From CAUZIZ01 sp965218775 (GTDB lineage Bacteria; Acidobacteriota; UBA6911; RPQK01; JAJDTT01): a DNA stretch of 64,000 nt. How positions within the stretch are numbered: the stretch's first letter is position 1; every line of letters begins with the position of its first letter. The notes below the pieces were generated by a model. That model saw only the letters and a program-made list of their open reading frames with translations, searched no databases and was not told the origin of the DNA. The stretch covers positions 434,001 to 498,000 of the forward strand of contig CBDCLS010000006.1 of the NCBI GenBank assembly GCA_965218775.1, in the 5' to 3' direction. Below, in pieces: positions 27,676 through 36,952 of the stretch. The position numbers and the translations under genes are program-made.

Positions 27676-27890
27676 CGGCTCGCCACTGTAAATTAAACTC
27701 TTGTTTTGTTTACAGGGAGCCTTCTGCAAAAGAGAACCAGGACTTCGATTCTGTGTGAGAATCCGTGTGAGAAAATCTCTCCAAAATCTGCCAAAGCGTG
27801 GGAAATCGACTAAGATCTGAAAAAGCTAACTGACTCTCTTTCCACAACTTACTGAAAATGAGGAGGTTGTGAAACTCAAGGGTCTTGAAT

Positions 27891-27933
27891 GGGGTTCAGG
27901 GGGTCGGGAGTTCGAATCTCCCCGTCCCGACCA
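27891..27933 (+). tRNA. 3' fragment of a tRNA gene (att-type remnant)
   Basis: Contains a perfect T-arm (GGGAG, TTCGAAT loop, CTCCC) followed by the acceptor strand CGTCCCGA and CCA. The matching 5' acceptor strand is not present upstream, so the tRNA is incomplete. Integrative elements commonly leave such 3' fragments at att sites. The isotype cannot be assigned. Confidence 0.65.
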
Positions 27934-27942
27934 GTCTATCTT

Positions 27943-28164
27943 TCATCCCATCAATAACTTAGATAGGCCGTCAGGCAAAAGGTGCCGGGCCGTTTCTTCC
28001 CCGAATCGCCGTCCCTCCTCGGACATCCAGTCAGGAAATTCCAGCCAACCCGGCAAGGCCTCGTCAGATCCTTTCGTCGGCCGCTCGTATTGCCGCAGCC
28101 TCTTCTTCCCCCGGTTGCCTTCTACAACCTTGAGGCAACTCGGCTTGGGTTTGCGCCCTCTCAT
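27943..28164 (-). pseudogene. Phage terminase small subunit (P27-like), truncated
   Basis: 73 residues starting MRGRKPKPSCLKVVEGNRGK, the characteristic N-terminus of P27-family terminase small subunits, continuing with PGWLEFPDWMSEEGRRFGEE. The family is usually about 150 residues; this frame ends after LSKLLMG, 10 bp from the tRNA fragment. It is the broken end of a prophage joined to an att-like site. Confidence 0.7.
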
Positions 28165-28931
28165 GTTCTTTCCCCTCCATCACCGCCTGTGACTTTTTTC
28201 ACAAAAAGTCGGTCGTGTTTGTGATGCCACCGTGTGGTCTACACCGCTTATCTTCTAGAAATTCCACCTCCCCCCCTCTGAGGTGAACATTTGGTGAAGA
28301 TACTAGCACACGTCTGTGATGCTTCCGCTTGGGTAGATCCTGCGTCAGAGGCTCATTTCGTCGTTCCTACTCTGCGGCCATTTCCGACTACACAGTCGGT
28401 CCTGAGAGGGCTAAACCACCGGATAGGGACTTTTTCCTCAATCTCTCGTACTGATCCCCGCCGTTGCCTTTTCCCGGCACCAGGAGTAGCATCCAATCAA
28501 AGGCCCCCAGGGAAACCTACCGCCGCGGTGATGGCTTCACGATCTCCAATCTCCCCAGGTTGGCCACTGAGCGATCGATATCCACAGCAGCTTCTTCGAG
28601 GTGATCGCAGATGAAACGAGTTCTTTGAACCCTTCCTGCGATAGCCCTTTCTCTCACAGCCCTGGGCCGGCGGAAGGGGTCGCGCGGTTATCATCGGACC
28701 GTCATGTTCGTGAAACGGGGCGGTAAGTCGATGCGCTATCGGAGCCGTGCTCGAGACATCTGACCCCTTCTGACCCTGACGGGAAGCAAAGATGAGCGCG
28801 GATATGCGAAAGTAGCTTAGAACGCTGGCCCTGGTGATCGTTATCGCCGCTTTCTTTGGCTCGCTGCATCGGGTCCCCAGAAATTGACAACTCCGGACCC
28901 GTGGGATAGCCTCCATCTCCAGGAGATGAAC
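28165..28931. other. Non-coding stretch with one possible signal-peptide relic
   Basis: No supported gene. At 28792-28887 a short plus-strand frame reads MSADMRK, TAG, LRTLALVIVIAAFFGSLH and ends at TGA: a signal-peptide-like stretch interrupted by an in-frame TAG. It may be a relic of a secreted-protein gene or chance. Confidence 0.35.
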
Positions 28932-30503
28932 ATGCCAAGCAAGAGCTTTCCCCTTGTTGTTACGACGGTTCTTCTGGCTATGGGACCCATTTCGGGCGGC
29001 TCTCTGGACGGCCAGGGACTGATCCACATCGGGAGCCGCAAGCAGCTCCTCCTGGACGACCAGATCATCGAACGGACGTCGGACGTGAAGCGAGTGCTGA
29101 ACACGGCCGTCAAGGCGCCGGGGAATCCGGTTCTCCGGGCTGATCGGCCCTGGGAAAGCAACTATCTGCGCTGCAACTACGTGACCTTCGACCCGAAGGA
29201 TGACCTGTTCAAGATGTGGTACACGTCTTACAACGAGTTCAAGGCCAAGAAGGGCGGAGACGGCGACGGTTACCGGACCCAGTGGGAAGCGAAGGGAGAC
29301 GGTTTTGCCCGTCATCGGGTGCCAGATCCCTACGACTACTATGGCGATCCCAACGGGGACCTGCACGTGCTCTGCTACGCCACGTCCCGGGACGGCATTC
29401 GCTGGGAGAAACCGAATCTGGGCAAGACGGAGTTCCGGGGATCCCGGGCCAACAACATCCTTCCCGAGGGCTCCCGCTTTCCGCACATGCTGGACCTCCA
29501 CGAGATCGATCCGTCCAGGCGCTACAAGGCAGCCGGCGCAGACTTCAAGTACATGGCCTACCATGACCGGCGCATCAACCTCCACTACTCGTCCGACGGG
29601 ATCGAGTGGAGTCCAGCGCCCACCAACACCGAGGGGCCTTCCTCCAGAAAGGGGCGCTGGGGACCTACCACGCTCATGGGGTGGGATCCCATCCGAGGGG
29701 TCTACGCGGCTCACATCGAAAGCTGCCTCCACCGTCGCTGTCCCCTGGGTAAGCGGATCGTGGGCCGGGCCGAGGGTCCCGACATGGTGACCTGGAGCGA
29801 GGTCCAGACCATCATGATCCCCGACGATCGGGATCCTCCCGATCTGGAGTTCTACGCCTTTCCGGTGTTCGCCTACGAGGGAATCTATATCGGTGTCCCC
29901 TGGATCTTCAGGACCACCGAGAGTCTGCACTATCCCCAGCTGGCCTTCAGCCGAGATGGAATCCACTACCGTCGACCCTTTCGGGAGCCCATCGTGAAGC
30001 TGGGAGATGCCGGCGATTTCGATGAAACCACGCTGTACATGAAGAATCCGTTCTTTCACGAGGGCACGATCCTGTTCTACTACTCGGGGGGCAACTGGCG
30101 AGGTCCCGAACCCCTGTACGATATCGGGGAGAAGGCCAATTTCTCCATCGGCCTGGCGACCCTGCCGGAAGACGGCTTCGTATCGATCCTGGCGGGCAAG
30201 CTCCGTCCTGGCAAGGTGCTGACCAAGGTGTTCACCTTCGAGGGCGACGAGCTCTTCGTCAGCATGGAAGGTGCCAAGCACAACTGGGGCTCGGGACCTA
30301 CGGAGGTCAAGGTGGAAATCGTGGATTCGGCCCACGACCCCATTCCCGGATTCACCCTGGCCGAGGCGGACAATCTCACGACTTCAGGGAAGCACAGGGT
30401 GACCTGGAAGGGGCAGGGCGACGTGGGAATTCTGACCGGAAAGCCGGTGCAGCTCCGCTTCCGGATTCGTAACACCAAGCTCAATTCCTTTCAGTTCAAG
30501 TGA
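28932..30503 (+). CDS. Secreted beta-propeller GH-like protein, paralogue C
   Basis: 523 residues from ATG 28932, which has CAGGAG 7 bp upstream; the in-frame ATG at 28926 is also possible. Signal peptide SFPLVVTTVLLAMGPISGGS. Family boxes: HIGSRKQLLLDDQIIERT, RPWESNYLRC, CYATSRDGIRWEKPNLGKTE, GSRANNILPEG, SSDGIEWSPAP, FSRDGIHYRRP, and a C-terminal beta-sandwich ending VQLRFRIRNTKLNSFQFK. It is the most divergent of the five paralogues, with longer insertions (FKAKKGGDGDGYRTQW). The fold is inferred as a five-bladed propeller related to GH32/GH43/sialidases; activity and substrate are unknown. It is the one uninterrupted member in the middle of the window and has MITE C1 downstream. Confidence 0.75.
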   Translation: MPSKSFPLVVTTVLLAMGPISGGSLDGQGLIHIGSRKQLLLDDQIIERTSDVKRVLNTAVKAPGNPVLRADRPWESNYLRCNYVTFDPKDDLFKMWYTSYNEFKAKKGGDGDGYRTQWEAKGDGFARHRVPDPYDYYGDPNGDLHVLCYATSRDGIRWEKPNLGKTEFRGSRANNILPEGSRFPHMLDLHEIDPSRRYKAAGADFKYMAYHDRRINLHYSSDGIEWSPAPTNTEGPSSRKGRWGPTTLMGWDPIRGVYAAHIESCLHRRCPLGKRIVGRAEGPDMVTWSEVQTIMIPDDRDPPDLEFYAFPVFAYEGIYIGVPWIFRTTESLHYPQLAFSRDGIHYRRPFREPIVKLGDAGDFDETTLYMKNPFFHEGTILFYYSGGNWRGPEPLYDIGEKANFSIGLATLPEDGFVSILAGKLRPGKVLTKVFTFEGDELFVSMEGAKHNWGSGPTEVKVEIVDSAHDPIPGFTLAEADNLTTSGKHRVTWKGQGDVGILTGKPVQLRFRIRNTKLNSFQFK

Positions 30504-30816
30504 GCGTCCACGGCAGAGAGTCCCTCCTCTTGCTGGGCACCATCCTGGCCCTCTCCCTCGTGAGTGGAGCTCGGGCCCAGACTGCCGCTCAGAAGCAAGG
30601 CAATGGCGGTGTCTATTAGATCACACACATCTCAGGTGCTTCCTTGGCTGTCCCGCTTCCCCGCAGCCATCGGTTGATGCCTAGTCTGCATTCCCGAAGC
30701 CGAACTTCGCCGGGTGAGCCAGGCGGGACAACTTCGGTGATATTGGCGGTTGTTCTAACACCCCCCGTACCCCCCTCGGAAGCGGGAGTGCCAGTGGAGG
30801 AAGATAGCGGGGTTAG

Positions 30817-30991
30817 CCCGCATTTCTCATCGCCGGTCTACTACGTCGCCGCAATCATCCGCCCTGGCTGTGTTTCGCTCGGTCGGCCTCCTCGACGTAC
30901 TGTACAAGTACGACTGCGGAGGCCTCGGTCGCAAGCCTTGCCAGGACGGCCCTTGCGACGCCTCGCTACGACAGGCGATGAGAAATGCGGG
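30817..30991. mobile_element. MITE C, copy 1 (175 bp)
   Basis: Ends CCCGCATTTCTCATCGCC / GGCGATGAGAAATGCGGG, flanked by TTAG duplications (30813-30816, 30992-30995). Orientation is opposite to the copies at 54414 and 57345. Non-coding. Confidence 0.9.
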
Positions 30992-31018
30992 TTAGGTGCG
31001 CACACACATCTGCAATAG

Positions 31019-31079
31019 CCCAGATCTGACCGCACAAACAGTGTCAGAGTAGAGCGCCTCTGAGCGACCGCTTTCGCCT
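31019..31079. repeat. Intergenic repeat E, partial copy
   Basis: CAGATCTGACCGCA ... GTCAGAGTAG ... TTTCGCCT; matches the second half of the repeat at 32866 and 36664. It ends exactly at the IS1182-type border. Confidence 0.6.
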
Positions 31080-32865
31080 GAGGCTGTGTGATAACTCGAT
31101 ATTCAGCCTCAGCGGCCTGATCAGACCGCATCAGACGACTTGCCTTAGGATTTGATCGGGCTTTGGTTTGGGCAGGGACAGCCAGGGTTCGAGATTGTTC
31201 AGCCTTCAGATGAAGTTGAAGTCGTTCTGATTTGCTGGGTTTAAGGATTATAAGAGGGCTTATTAGGCTCGGATCGCCTCGATCAGCGGTTTCGTGCCTA
31301 CCAAGTTCATCATTCGTCTCAGGTTGTAGGCCAGCACGTGCAAGCTCATCTCGGTATTCACCCGTTCCAGGGTTTTCGTCAGGAAGTGAGTCGATCCCAT
31401 CCAGGCTTTCAGAGTCCCGAACGGATGTTCCACCGTCGCTCGACGGGCTCTCATCGCCTCGGGGTGAGCAGCCAATCGTACTTGCGCTCGGTCCAGCACC
31501 TCTTCATGCTCCCAACGACTCATCTTGCGGTAAACGCCTGAAGTGCACTGCGCCCTGATGGGGCAGGATCGGCACTTGTAGGTCCAGTAGACACGAAGGG
31601 TCCGCCCTTTATCCTGGGCGTTCATGTGCCACACCAGGCGCTCACCTGCCGGGCATTCATATTCGTCGTCTTCAGCGACATAGCGAAAGGCGTCTCGCCC
31701 GAACTGGCCTTTGGCCCGGTTGCCTGAGGTCTGTGGCTTGGGGACGTAGGCTGTGATTCCGGCTTGCTCGCAGGCCTGGATCTCCTCACTGCGGTAATAA
31801 CCACGATCCGCCACCACGCGGAGTTCCTCCACCTCCAGGTCGGACTTGGCTTGTTTTGCCATCTTGGCCAGCTGGCGCCGGTCATTGCCTACATTGCTGA
31901 CCTCATGCGCGACGATCAGGTGGTGATCGGTATCCACGGCCGCTTGCACGTTGTAGCCCACCAGGGCACTTCCCCGGTGATTCATCGACCGGGCGTCCGG
32001 ATCCGTCAGGGAGATCTGCTTGCCCGGTGCCTTCAGCCTCCGGGCCTCGACTTCTTTGAGCCGCACCATCTCCTTCTTCAGAGCCGCGATCTTGTCCTCC
32101 AATCGCTGGGTCTTCTCCTCGGCCACTTCCTGGCGGTCGGCCTCGGCCAACTGCTGCAGGTAACGCTCGATCGTCGCATCCACTTGGGCGAGGCGCCGCT
32201 TCATCTTGGCCCGGGTGAAGTTCCGATAGGTGTTGTTGACCGCCTTGAACTTGCTGCCGTCGATGGCCACCCAAGCGTTGGCAAAGAGGTTGAGGTTGCG
32301 GCACACCAGGACGAACTGCCGGCACACCTGACGAATGGCTGTCCCATTGTCCTTGCGAAAGTCGGCGATGGTCTTGAAGTCCGGCGCCAGGCGCCCGGTC
32401 AGCCACATCAGTTCCACATTGCGCTGGGCTTCACGTTCCAGCCGGCGACTGGACTGCACGCGGTTCAGATAACCGTACACAAATAGCTTCAGCAGGGTGG
32501 CTGGATGGTAGGCCGGCCGACCGGTGTCCTGGGGCTGCGTCCGAAAACCGAGCCCAGAGAGGTCCAACTCGTCGATGAAGACATCGATCACGCGGACCGC
32601 GCTTTCCTCGGACACGTAATCGTCCAGGCGTTCGGGGAATAAGGTGGCTTGGGAGCGACTCTCACCCTGGATGAATTCCGTCATCGCTTGTCCTTCCGTG
32701 GGAAAGCCAGATTATATCTGGCCCATCCGACTCCGGTGCGACCGCTTTCCCGGTTACTTCCCCTATATCCGGGTAGTTGCTCTTTGGCGAGAGTCGCGGG
32801 TTTCAAACGCGATCGGTCGTAGTCGGGGGTGGGTGGCCACGAGTGCGGAGTTTTCACACAGTCTC
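31080..32865 (-). mobile_element. IS1182-type element, copy A (1786 bp)
   Basis: Borders were set by comparison with copy B (34822-36607), which has the same length. Imperfect inverted ends GAGGCTGTGTGATAACTC and GAGACTGTGTGAAAACTC. It sits in a palindrome: left flank ...TTTCGCCT, right flank AGGCGAAA..., with no direct target duplication. It lies in opposite orientation to copy B. Confidence 0.85.
31263..32684 (-). CDS. IS1182-type transposase (copy A)
   Basis: 473 residues, identical to the copy at 35003-36424. N-terminal DUF772-type region (RVIDVFIDELDLSGLGF, LLKLFVYGYLNRVQSSRRLE), DDE core with AIDGSKFKAVNN (first Asp), RVVADRGYYRSEEI (second Asp), a four-Cys stretch CRSCPIRAQCTSG, and EHPFGTLKAWMG (Glu). 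Intact. Start ATG preceded by GGAAGGA. Upstream a palindrome GCCAGATATAATCTGGC carries a TATAAT -10 element. Confidence 0.9.
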   Translation of the reverse strand: MTEFIQGESRSQATLFPERLDDYVSEESAVRVIDVFIDELDLSGLGFRTQPQDTGRPAYHPATLLKLFVYGYLNRVQSSRRLEREAQRNVELMWLTGRLAPDFKTIADFRKDNGTAIRQVCRQFVLVCRNLNLFANAWVAIDGSKFKAVNNTYRNFTRAKMKRRLAQVDATIERYLQQLAEADRQEVAEEKTQRLEDKIAALKKEMVRLKEVEARRLKAPGKQISLTDPDARSMNHRGSALVGYNVQAAVDTDHHLIVAHEVSNVGNDRRQLAKMAKQAKSDLEVEELRVVADRGYYRSEEIQACEQAGITAYVPKPQTSGNRAKGQFGRDAFRYVAEDDEYECPAGERLVWHMNAQDKGRTLRVYWTYKCRSCPIRAQCTSGVYRKMSRWEHEEVLDRAQVRLAAHPEAMRARRATVEHPFGTLKAWMGSTHFLTKTLERVNTEMSLHVLAYNLRRMMNLVGTKPLIEAIRA

Positions 32866-33018
32866 AGGCGAAAGCAGCCCTCGGCTTGCGATCAAATCGA
32901 GCGGCGGTGTGATAGCGCAGATCTGATCGCAAAAATGGTCTCAGAGTAGATCGCCCCTGAAAGACCGGTTCCGCCTAGAAGCGGACGTTCACGTTTCCCC
33001 CGGAAACGTCGAATGAAC
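32866..33018. repeat. Intergenic repeat E, full copy
   Basis: Begins AGGCGAAAGCAGCCCTCGG and continues with AAATCGAGCGGCGG, CAGATCTGATCGC, GGTCTCAGAGTAG and AAGCGGACGTTCA. Nearly the same as 36664-36800. Non-coding. Confidence 0.7.
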
Positions 33019-33332
33019 GGCCAAAAGCGGTCATAGCCAGTGCCCTCGATATGTCCGAAGGTGGTGCGCATTTCCCAAGGTTGCGAGTCGTACAAGGGCC
33101 AAGTGGTTGCGGGAAGTCGGCTCTTGCCTGTGAATTCTTTCAAGAAGCTAGAAAGCCATTTGAGCGGACCGCCTGGTTGGACTGTCGCACCCGCTTGGGC
33201 TAGATTGAGTGCAGCCAGCCGTAGGGACTGGGTTCGAATAGGAGCAGAATAGAGGCCCGTTTCTCCCTTGATCCTTCACTCGGTATGGAACGGTTGGCTT
33301 GATGAGAGAATTCCCGGTTGCGGAGGAGAGCT

Positions 33333-34133
33333 ATGGAGTCCCGAAGGCGGCAGTCAGCAACAATTGTAATCGCCACTCTGGCACTGTCTCTTGTCGGGCG
33401 AGCACAGGTCGATCTGCCAAAGGTCGTAGGCGAATACTGGGAATGGCAAGAGCGTGCGAAGCCGCTCCCATCAGATGGAGACCCCATTGCCTGGTTCGAG
33501 GCAAAGCTTCGTGCAGATGGCCTGTCCGCAGGTGCTGCAGCAGGGAAGATCGAGGAACTCCGACGGGGACTCATCGAAGAAGAGGGACAATTCTACGACA
33601 CCATCTACTCGAAAGCTCCGAAGTTCAACACCAACGCAAACAATCTGCTCGTAGAAGCGATCAGGGGCAGAGTTTCCGGCCACGCGCTTGACGTGGGCAT
33701 GGGCCAAGGCCGCAACACCGTGTTCCTGGCTCAGCAGGGATGGAATGTGACGGGGTTCGACCCTTCCGCTGTCGGTCTCGAAAAAGCGCACCAGAAGGCC
33801 GCCGAGGCCGGTGTGACGATTAAGACCGCTCGGGTGGGAGCGGAGTATTTCGATTTCGGCCGGGATCGCTGGGATCTCATCGCAATCATATATCCGATTG
33901 AGAAAGTGAGTGTGTACCGGGTCCGCGATTCCCTCAAGCCTGGGGGACTGGTTGTTATCGAAGCGCCGCACCAAGAAACCGCTTCTCGTCCGTACCACTA
34001 CGACTCAAACGAGTTGCTTGAGATTTTCCGTGGGTTCCGAATCTTCAGATACGAGGACGTTCAGGCCCCTAACGATTGGAACCCACTCAAAGAGGCCAGA
34101 CTTGTCCGCCTCGTAGCAGAGAAACCTCGCTGA
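33333..34133 (+). CDS. SAM-dependent methyltransferase with signal peptide
   Basis: 266 residues from ATG 33333, chosen because GGAGGAG lies just upstream. The N-terminus is a normal signal peptide (basic MESRRRQSA, hydrophobic TIVIATLALSLV, then GRAQ). Residues about 80-260 form a class I methyltransferase: motif I DVGMGQGRN (about 120-128), the acidic end of strand 2 VTGFDPS, motif RWDLIAIIYP and a post-motif LKPGGLVVIEAP. Export of a SAM-using enzyme is odd, since SAM is cytoplasmic; either the signal acts as a membrane anchor with the domain inside, or the protein has another role. It lies between the two inverted IS1182-type copies. Confidence 0.75.
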   Translation: MESRRRQSATIVIATLALSLVGRAQVDLPKVVGEYWEWQERAKPLPSDGDPIAWFEAKLRADGLSAGAAAGKIEELRRGLIEEEGQFYDTIYSKAPKFNTNANNLLVEAIRGRVSGHALDVGMGQGRNTVFLAQQGWNVTGFDPSAVGLEKAHQKAAEAGVTIKTARVGAEYFDFGRDRWDLIAIIYPIEKVSVYRVRDSLKPGGLVVIEAPHQETASRPYHYDSNELLEIFRGFRIFRYEDVQAPNDWNPLKEARLVRLVAEKPR

Positions 34134-34215
34134 ATTTCTGATCAAGGGTTAGGGGTCGGCTTTCTGCACACATACATCATTGCTACTCGGACCCCTAGGT
34201 AGTTCCTTCCTCCAT

Positions 34216-34821
34216 TTACTCGCTGGATACAAGTCGGGCCACACGGAAGCCCAGGTTGAAGATCCGTTGCGACGGCGTACGCCTGTGGTGAGCCGCAGAA
34301 CGGCCGTGTGCGAGGTTGTAGCCCGAACTGCCGCCTCGAATCACTCGGTGCGAGCCCGTTGCGGGTCCGGTGGGATCCTCTAAGGGCTCGCGCAGAAATA
34401 ACTTGGTAGAATTGGCGCACAGATTTGGGCCAGATTTGGCCGCGAACGATTGAGCGAAACCGCAGGCGTAGCCAGGCCTACGTTGAGGATTTCGCGATTG
34501 AGGAGCGGCCGAAGATGGTGTGAATCTGAGATGCCAAAATGCCAAGTTATTTCTGCGCGAGCCCTAAGCGTTGCGGACACGAATCGGCGAAACTGGCCAA
34601 CTGTCACTTCATGGGCACCCAAATAAAAGTCGGTTGTAATGCGTACTCGGTGCTGTGGCTGCTCGGTCACAAGCCAACCCGACCTAGAAAATTTAAGCCA
34701 GCGACGTTTGACTTCGTCCTGTTCGGCCGGTCCGGAGCCCATCAGGAATTCACCGGCGGGAGCCACAAGCTGTTCGTGGTCGCATGACCGCTTGGTCTGC
34801 GCGGGATGACTGCCTTTGGTC
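34216..34821 (-). pseudogene. Sulfatase-modifying-factor (FGE-type) gene, broken
   Basis: N-terminal part (34821 to 34566) reads LVAPAGEFLMGSGPAEQDE, QPQHRVRITTDFYLGAHEVT, VGQFRRFV; C-terminal part (34380 to 34216) reads DPTGPATGSHRVIRGGSSGY, ... NLGFRVARLVSSE. These are the two ends of an FGE/SUMF1-like domain, which oxidises a Cys of sulfatases to formylglycine, or of related non-catalytic proteins. MITE B3 lies between them, the central 120 or so residues are missing, and the two ends are in different frames. The N-terminus is cut by the end of IS1182 copy B. Confidence 0.8.
34384..34564. mobile_element. MITE B, copy 3 (181 bp)
   Basis: Same 181-bp length as copies 1 and 2 but inverted, with ends GGGCTCGCGCAGAAATAAC / TTATTTCTGCGCGAGCCC and TAA duplications at 34381-34383 and 34565-34567. 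It lies inside the sulfatase-modifying-factor pseudogene. Confidence 0.9.
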
Positions 34822-36607
34822 GAGACTGTGTGAAAACTCCGCACTCGTGGCCACCCACCCCCGACTACGACCGATCGCGTTTGAAACCCGCGACTCTCGC
34901 CAAAGAGCAACTACCCGGATATAGGGGAAGTAACCGGGAAAGCGGTCGCACCGGAGTCGGATGGGCCAGATATAATCTGGCTTTCCCACGGAAGGACAAG
35001 CGATGACGGAATTCATCCAGGGTGAGAGTCGCTCCCAAGCCACCTTATTCCCCGAACGCCTGGACGATTACGTGTCCGAGGAAAGCGCGGTCCGCGTGAT
35101 CGATGTCTTCATCGACGAGTTGGACCTCTCTGGGCTCGGTTTTCGGACGCAGCCCCAGGACACCGGTCGGCCGGCCTACCATCCAGCCACCCTGCTGAAG
35201 CTATTTGTGTACGGTTATCTGAACCGCGTGCAGTCCAGTCGCCGGCTGGAACGTGAAGCCCAGCGCAATGTGGAACTGATGTGGCTGACCGGGCGCCTGG
35301 CGCCGGACTTCAAGACCATCGCCGACTTTCGCAAGGACAATGGGACAGCCATTCGTCAGGTGTGCCGGCAGTTCGTCCTGGTGTGCCGCAACCTCAACCT
35401 CTTTGCCAACGCTTGGGTGGCCATCGACGGCAGCAAGTTCAAGGCGGTCAACAACACCTATCGGAACTTCACCCGGGCCAAGATGAAGCGGCGCCTCGCC
35501 CAAGTGGATGCGACGATCGAGCGTTACCTGCAGCAGTTGGCCGAGGCCGACCGCCAGGAAGTGGCCGAGGAGAAGACCCAGCGATTGGAGGACAAGATCG
35601 CGGCTCTGAAGAAGGAGATGGTGCGGCTCAAAGAAGTCGAGGCCCGGAGGCTGAAGGCACCGGGCAAGCAGATCTCCCTGACGGATCCGGACGCCCGGTC
35701 GATGAATCACCGGGGAAGTGCCCTGGTGGGCTACAACGTGCAAGCGGCCGTGGATACCGATCACCACCTGATCGTCGCGCATGAGGTCAGCAATGTAGGC
35801 AATGACCGGCGCCAGCTGGCCAAGATGGCAAAACAAGCCAAGTCCGACCTGGAGGTGGAGGAACTCCGCGTGGTGGCGGATCGTGGTTATTACCGCAGTG
35901 AGGAGATCCAGGCCTGCGAGCAAGCCGGAATCACAGCCTACGTCCCCAAGCCACAGACCTCAGGCAACCGGGCCAAAGGCCAGTTCGGGCGAGACGCCTT
36001 TCGCTATGTCGCTGAAGACGACGAATATGAATGCCCGGCAGGTGAGCGCCTGGTGTGGCACATGAACGCCCAGGATAAAGGGCGGACCCTTCGTGTCTAC
36101 TGGACCTACAAGTGCCGATCCTGCCCCATCAGGGCGCAGTGCACTTCAGGCGTTTACCGCAAGATGAGTCGTTGGGAGCATGAAGAGGTGCTGGACCGAG
36201 CGCAAGTACGATTGGCTGCTCACCCCGAGGCGATGAGAGCCCGTCGAGCGACGGTGGAACATCCGTTCGGGACTCTGAAAGCCTGGATGGGATCGACTCA
36301 CTTCCTGACGAAAACCCTGGAACGGGTGAATACCGAGATGAGCTTGCACGTGCTGGCCTACAACCTGAGACGAATGATGAACTTGGTAGGCACGAAACCG
36401 CTGATCGAGGCGATCCGAGCCTAATAAGCCCTCTTATAATCCTTAAACCCAGCAAATCAGAACGACTTCAACTTCATCTGAAGGCTGAACAATCTCGAAC
36501 CCTGGCTGTCCCTGCCCAAACCAAAGCCCGATCAAATCCTAAGGCAAGTCGTCTGATGCGGTCTGATCAGGCCGCTGAGGCTGAATATCGAGTTATCACA
36601 CAGCCTC
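34822..36607 (+). mobile_element. IS1182-type element, copy B (1786 bp)
   Basis: Same ends and length as copy A, in opposite orientation. It is flanked by a direct 4-bp duplication GGTC (34818-34821, 36608-36611), so this copy is a straightforward insertion. It cuts the upstream end of the sulfatase-modifying-factor gene. Confidence 0.9.
35003..36424 (+). CDS. IS1182-type transposase (copy B)
   Basis: 473 residues, same sequence as the copy A transposase, with all DDE residues present. Start ATG 35003 is preceded by GGAAGGA, and a TATAAT -10 box lies in a palindrome at about 34960-34983. The lack of differences between copies A and B implies very recent transposition. Confidence 0.9.
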   Translation: MTEFIQGESRSQATLFPERLDDYVSEESAVRVIDVFIDELDLSGLGFRTQPQDTGRPAYHPATLLKLFVYGYLNRVQSSRRLEREAQRNVELMWLTGRLAPDFKTIADFRKDNGTAIRQVCRQFVLVCRNLNLFANAWVAIDGSKFKAVNNTYRNFTRAKMKRRLAQVDATIERYLQQLAEADRQEVAEEKTQRLEDKIAALKKEMVRLKEVEARRLKAPGKQISLTDPDARSMNHRGSALVGYNVQAAVDTDHHLIVAHEVSNVGNDRRQLAKMAKQAKSDLEVEELRVVADRGYYRSEEIQACEQAGITAYVPKPQTSGNRAKGQFGRDAFRYVAEDDEYECPAGERLVWHMNAQDKGRTLRVYWTYKCRSCPIRAQCTSGVYRKMSRWEHEEVLDRAQVRLAAHPEAMRARRATVEHPFGTLKAWMGSTHFLTKTLERVNTEMSLHVLAYNLRRMMNLVGTKPLIEAIRA

Positions 36608-36952
36608 GGTCGTTTGCGGTAGTTCGTTCGAACGTTTCTGGGGAAAACTTGAACGTCCGCATTTAGGCGAAAGCAGCCCTCGGCTTGCGATCAAATCGAG
36701 CGGCGGTGTGATAGCGCAGATCTGACCGCAAAAACGGTCTCAGAGTAGCTCGCCCCTGAAAGACCGGTTCCGCCTAAAAGCGGACATTCAGGTCTTCCGC
36801 GAAACGTCGAGTCCAAACCGCAAACGGCCAAGAGCCGACGCTCTATTTCGGGAGTTGAACTGGTGGGGCTAGCATGGATCCTCGGGTGATCTGAAACTGC
36901 CTGCCGGCCGGCCCAGGTTTTCCATCCACCATACGCGTCATCGGGGGAGAAT
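36608..36952. repeat. Intergenic repeat E copies, no gene
   Basis: From 36664 the stretch AGGCGAAAGCAGCCCTCGG ... GGTCTCAGAGTAG ... AAGCGGACATTCA repeats 32866-33018. Shorter inverted pieces (GAACGTCCGC) lie around it. No coding region. Confidence 0.6.

Noticed and set aside
27855..27933. A complete tRNA gene ending at the CCA at 27933
   Set aside because: No 5' acceptor strand matching CGTCCCGA and no convincing D or anticodon arm lie upstream.
28497..30335. Long minus-strand frame (612 codons) opposite propeller C
   Set aside because: It is antisense to a gene with clear family motifs and a ribosome-binding site; the antisense translation has no recognisable domain.
30644..31131. Frames over 30.6-31.1 kb on both strands
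   Set aside because: They read through MITE C1; the same peptides reappear at 54.4 kb.
34216..34545. Frames of the type MAFWHLRFTPSSAAPQ and MPKCQVIFA
   Set aside because: They are translations of MITE B sequence and recur wherever it is inserted, not genes.
31080..36607. Inversion between IS1182 copies A and B as the reason A lacks a target duplication
   Set aside because: The inner and outer flanks do not match after virtual inversion; B has a normal GGTC duplication.
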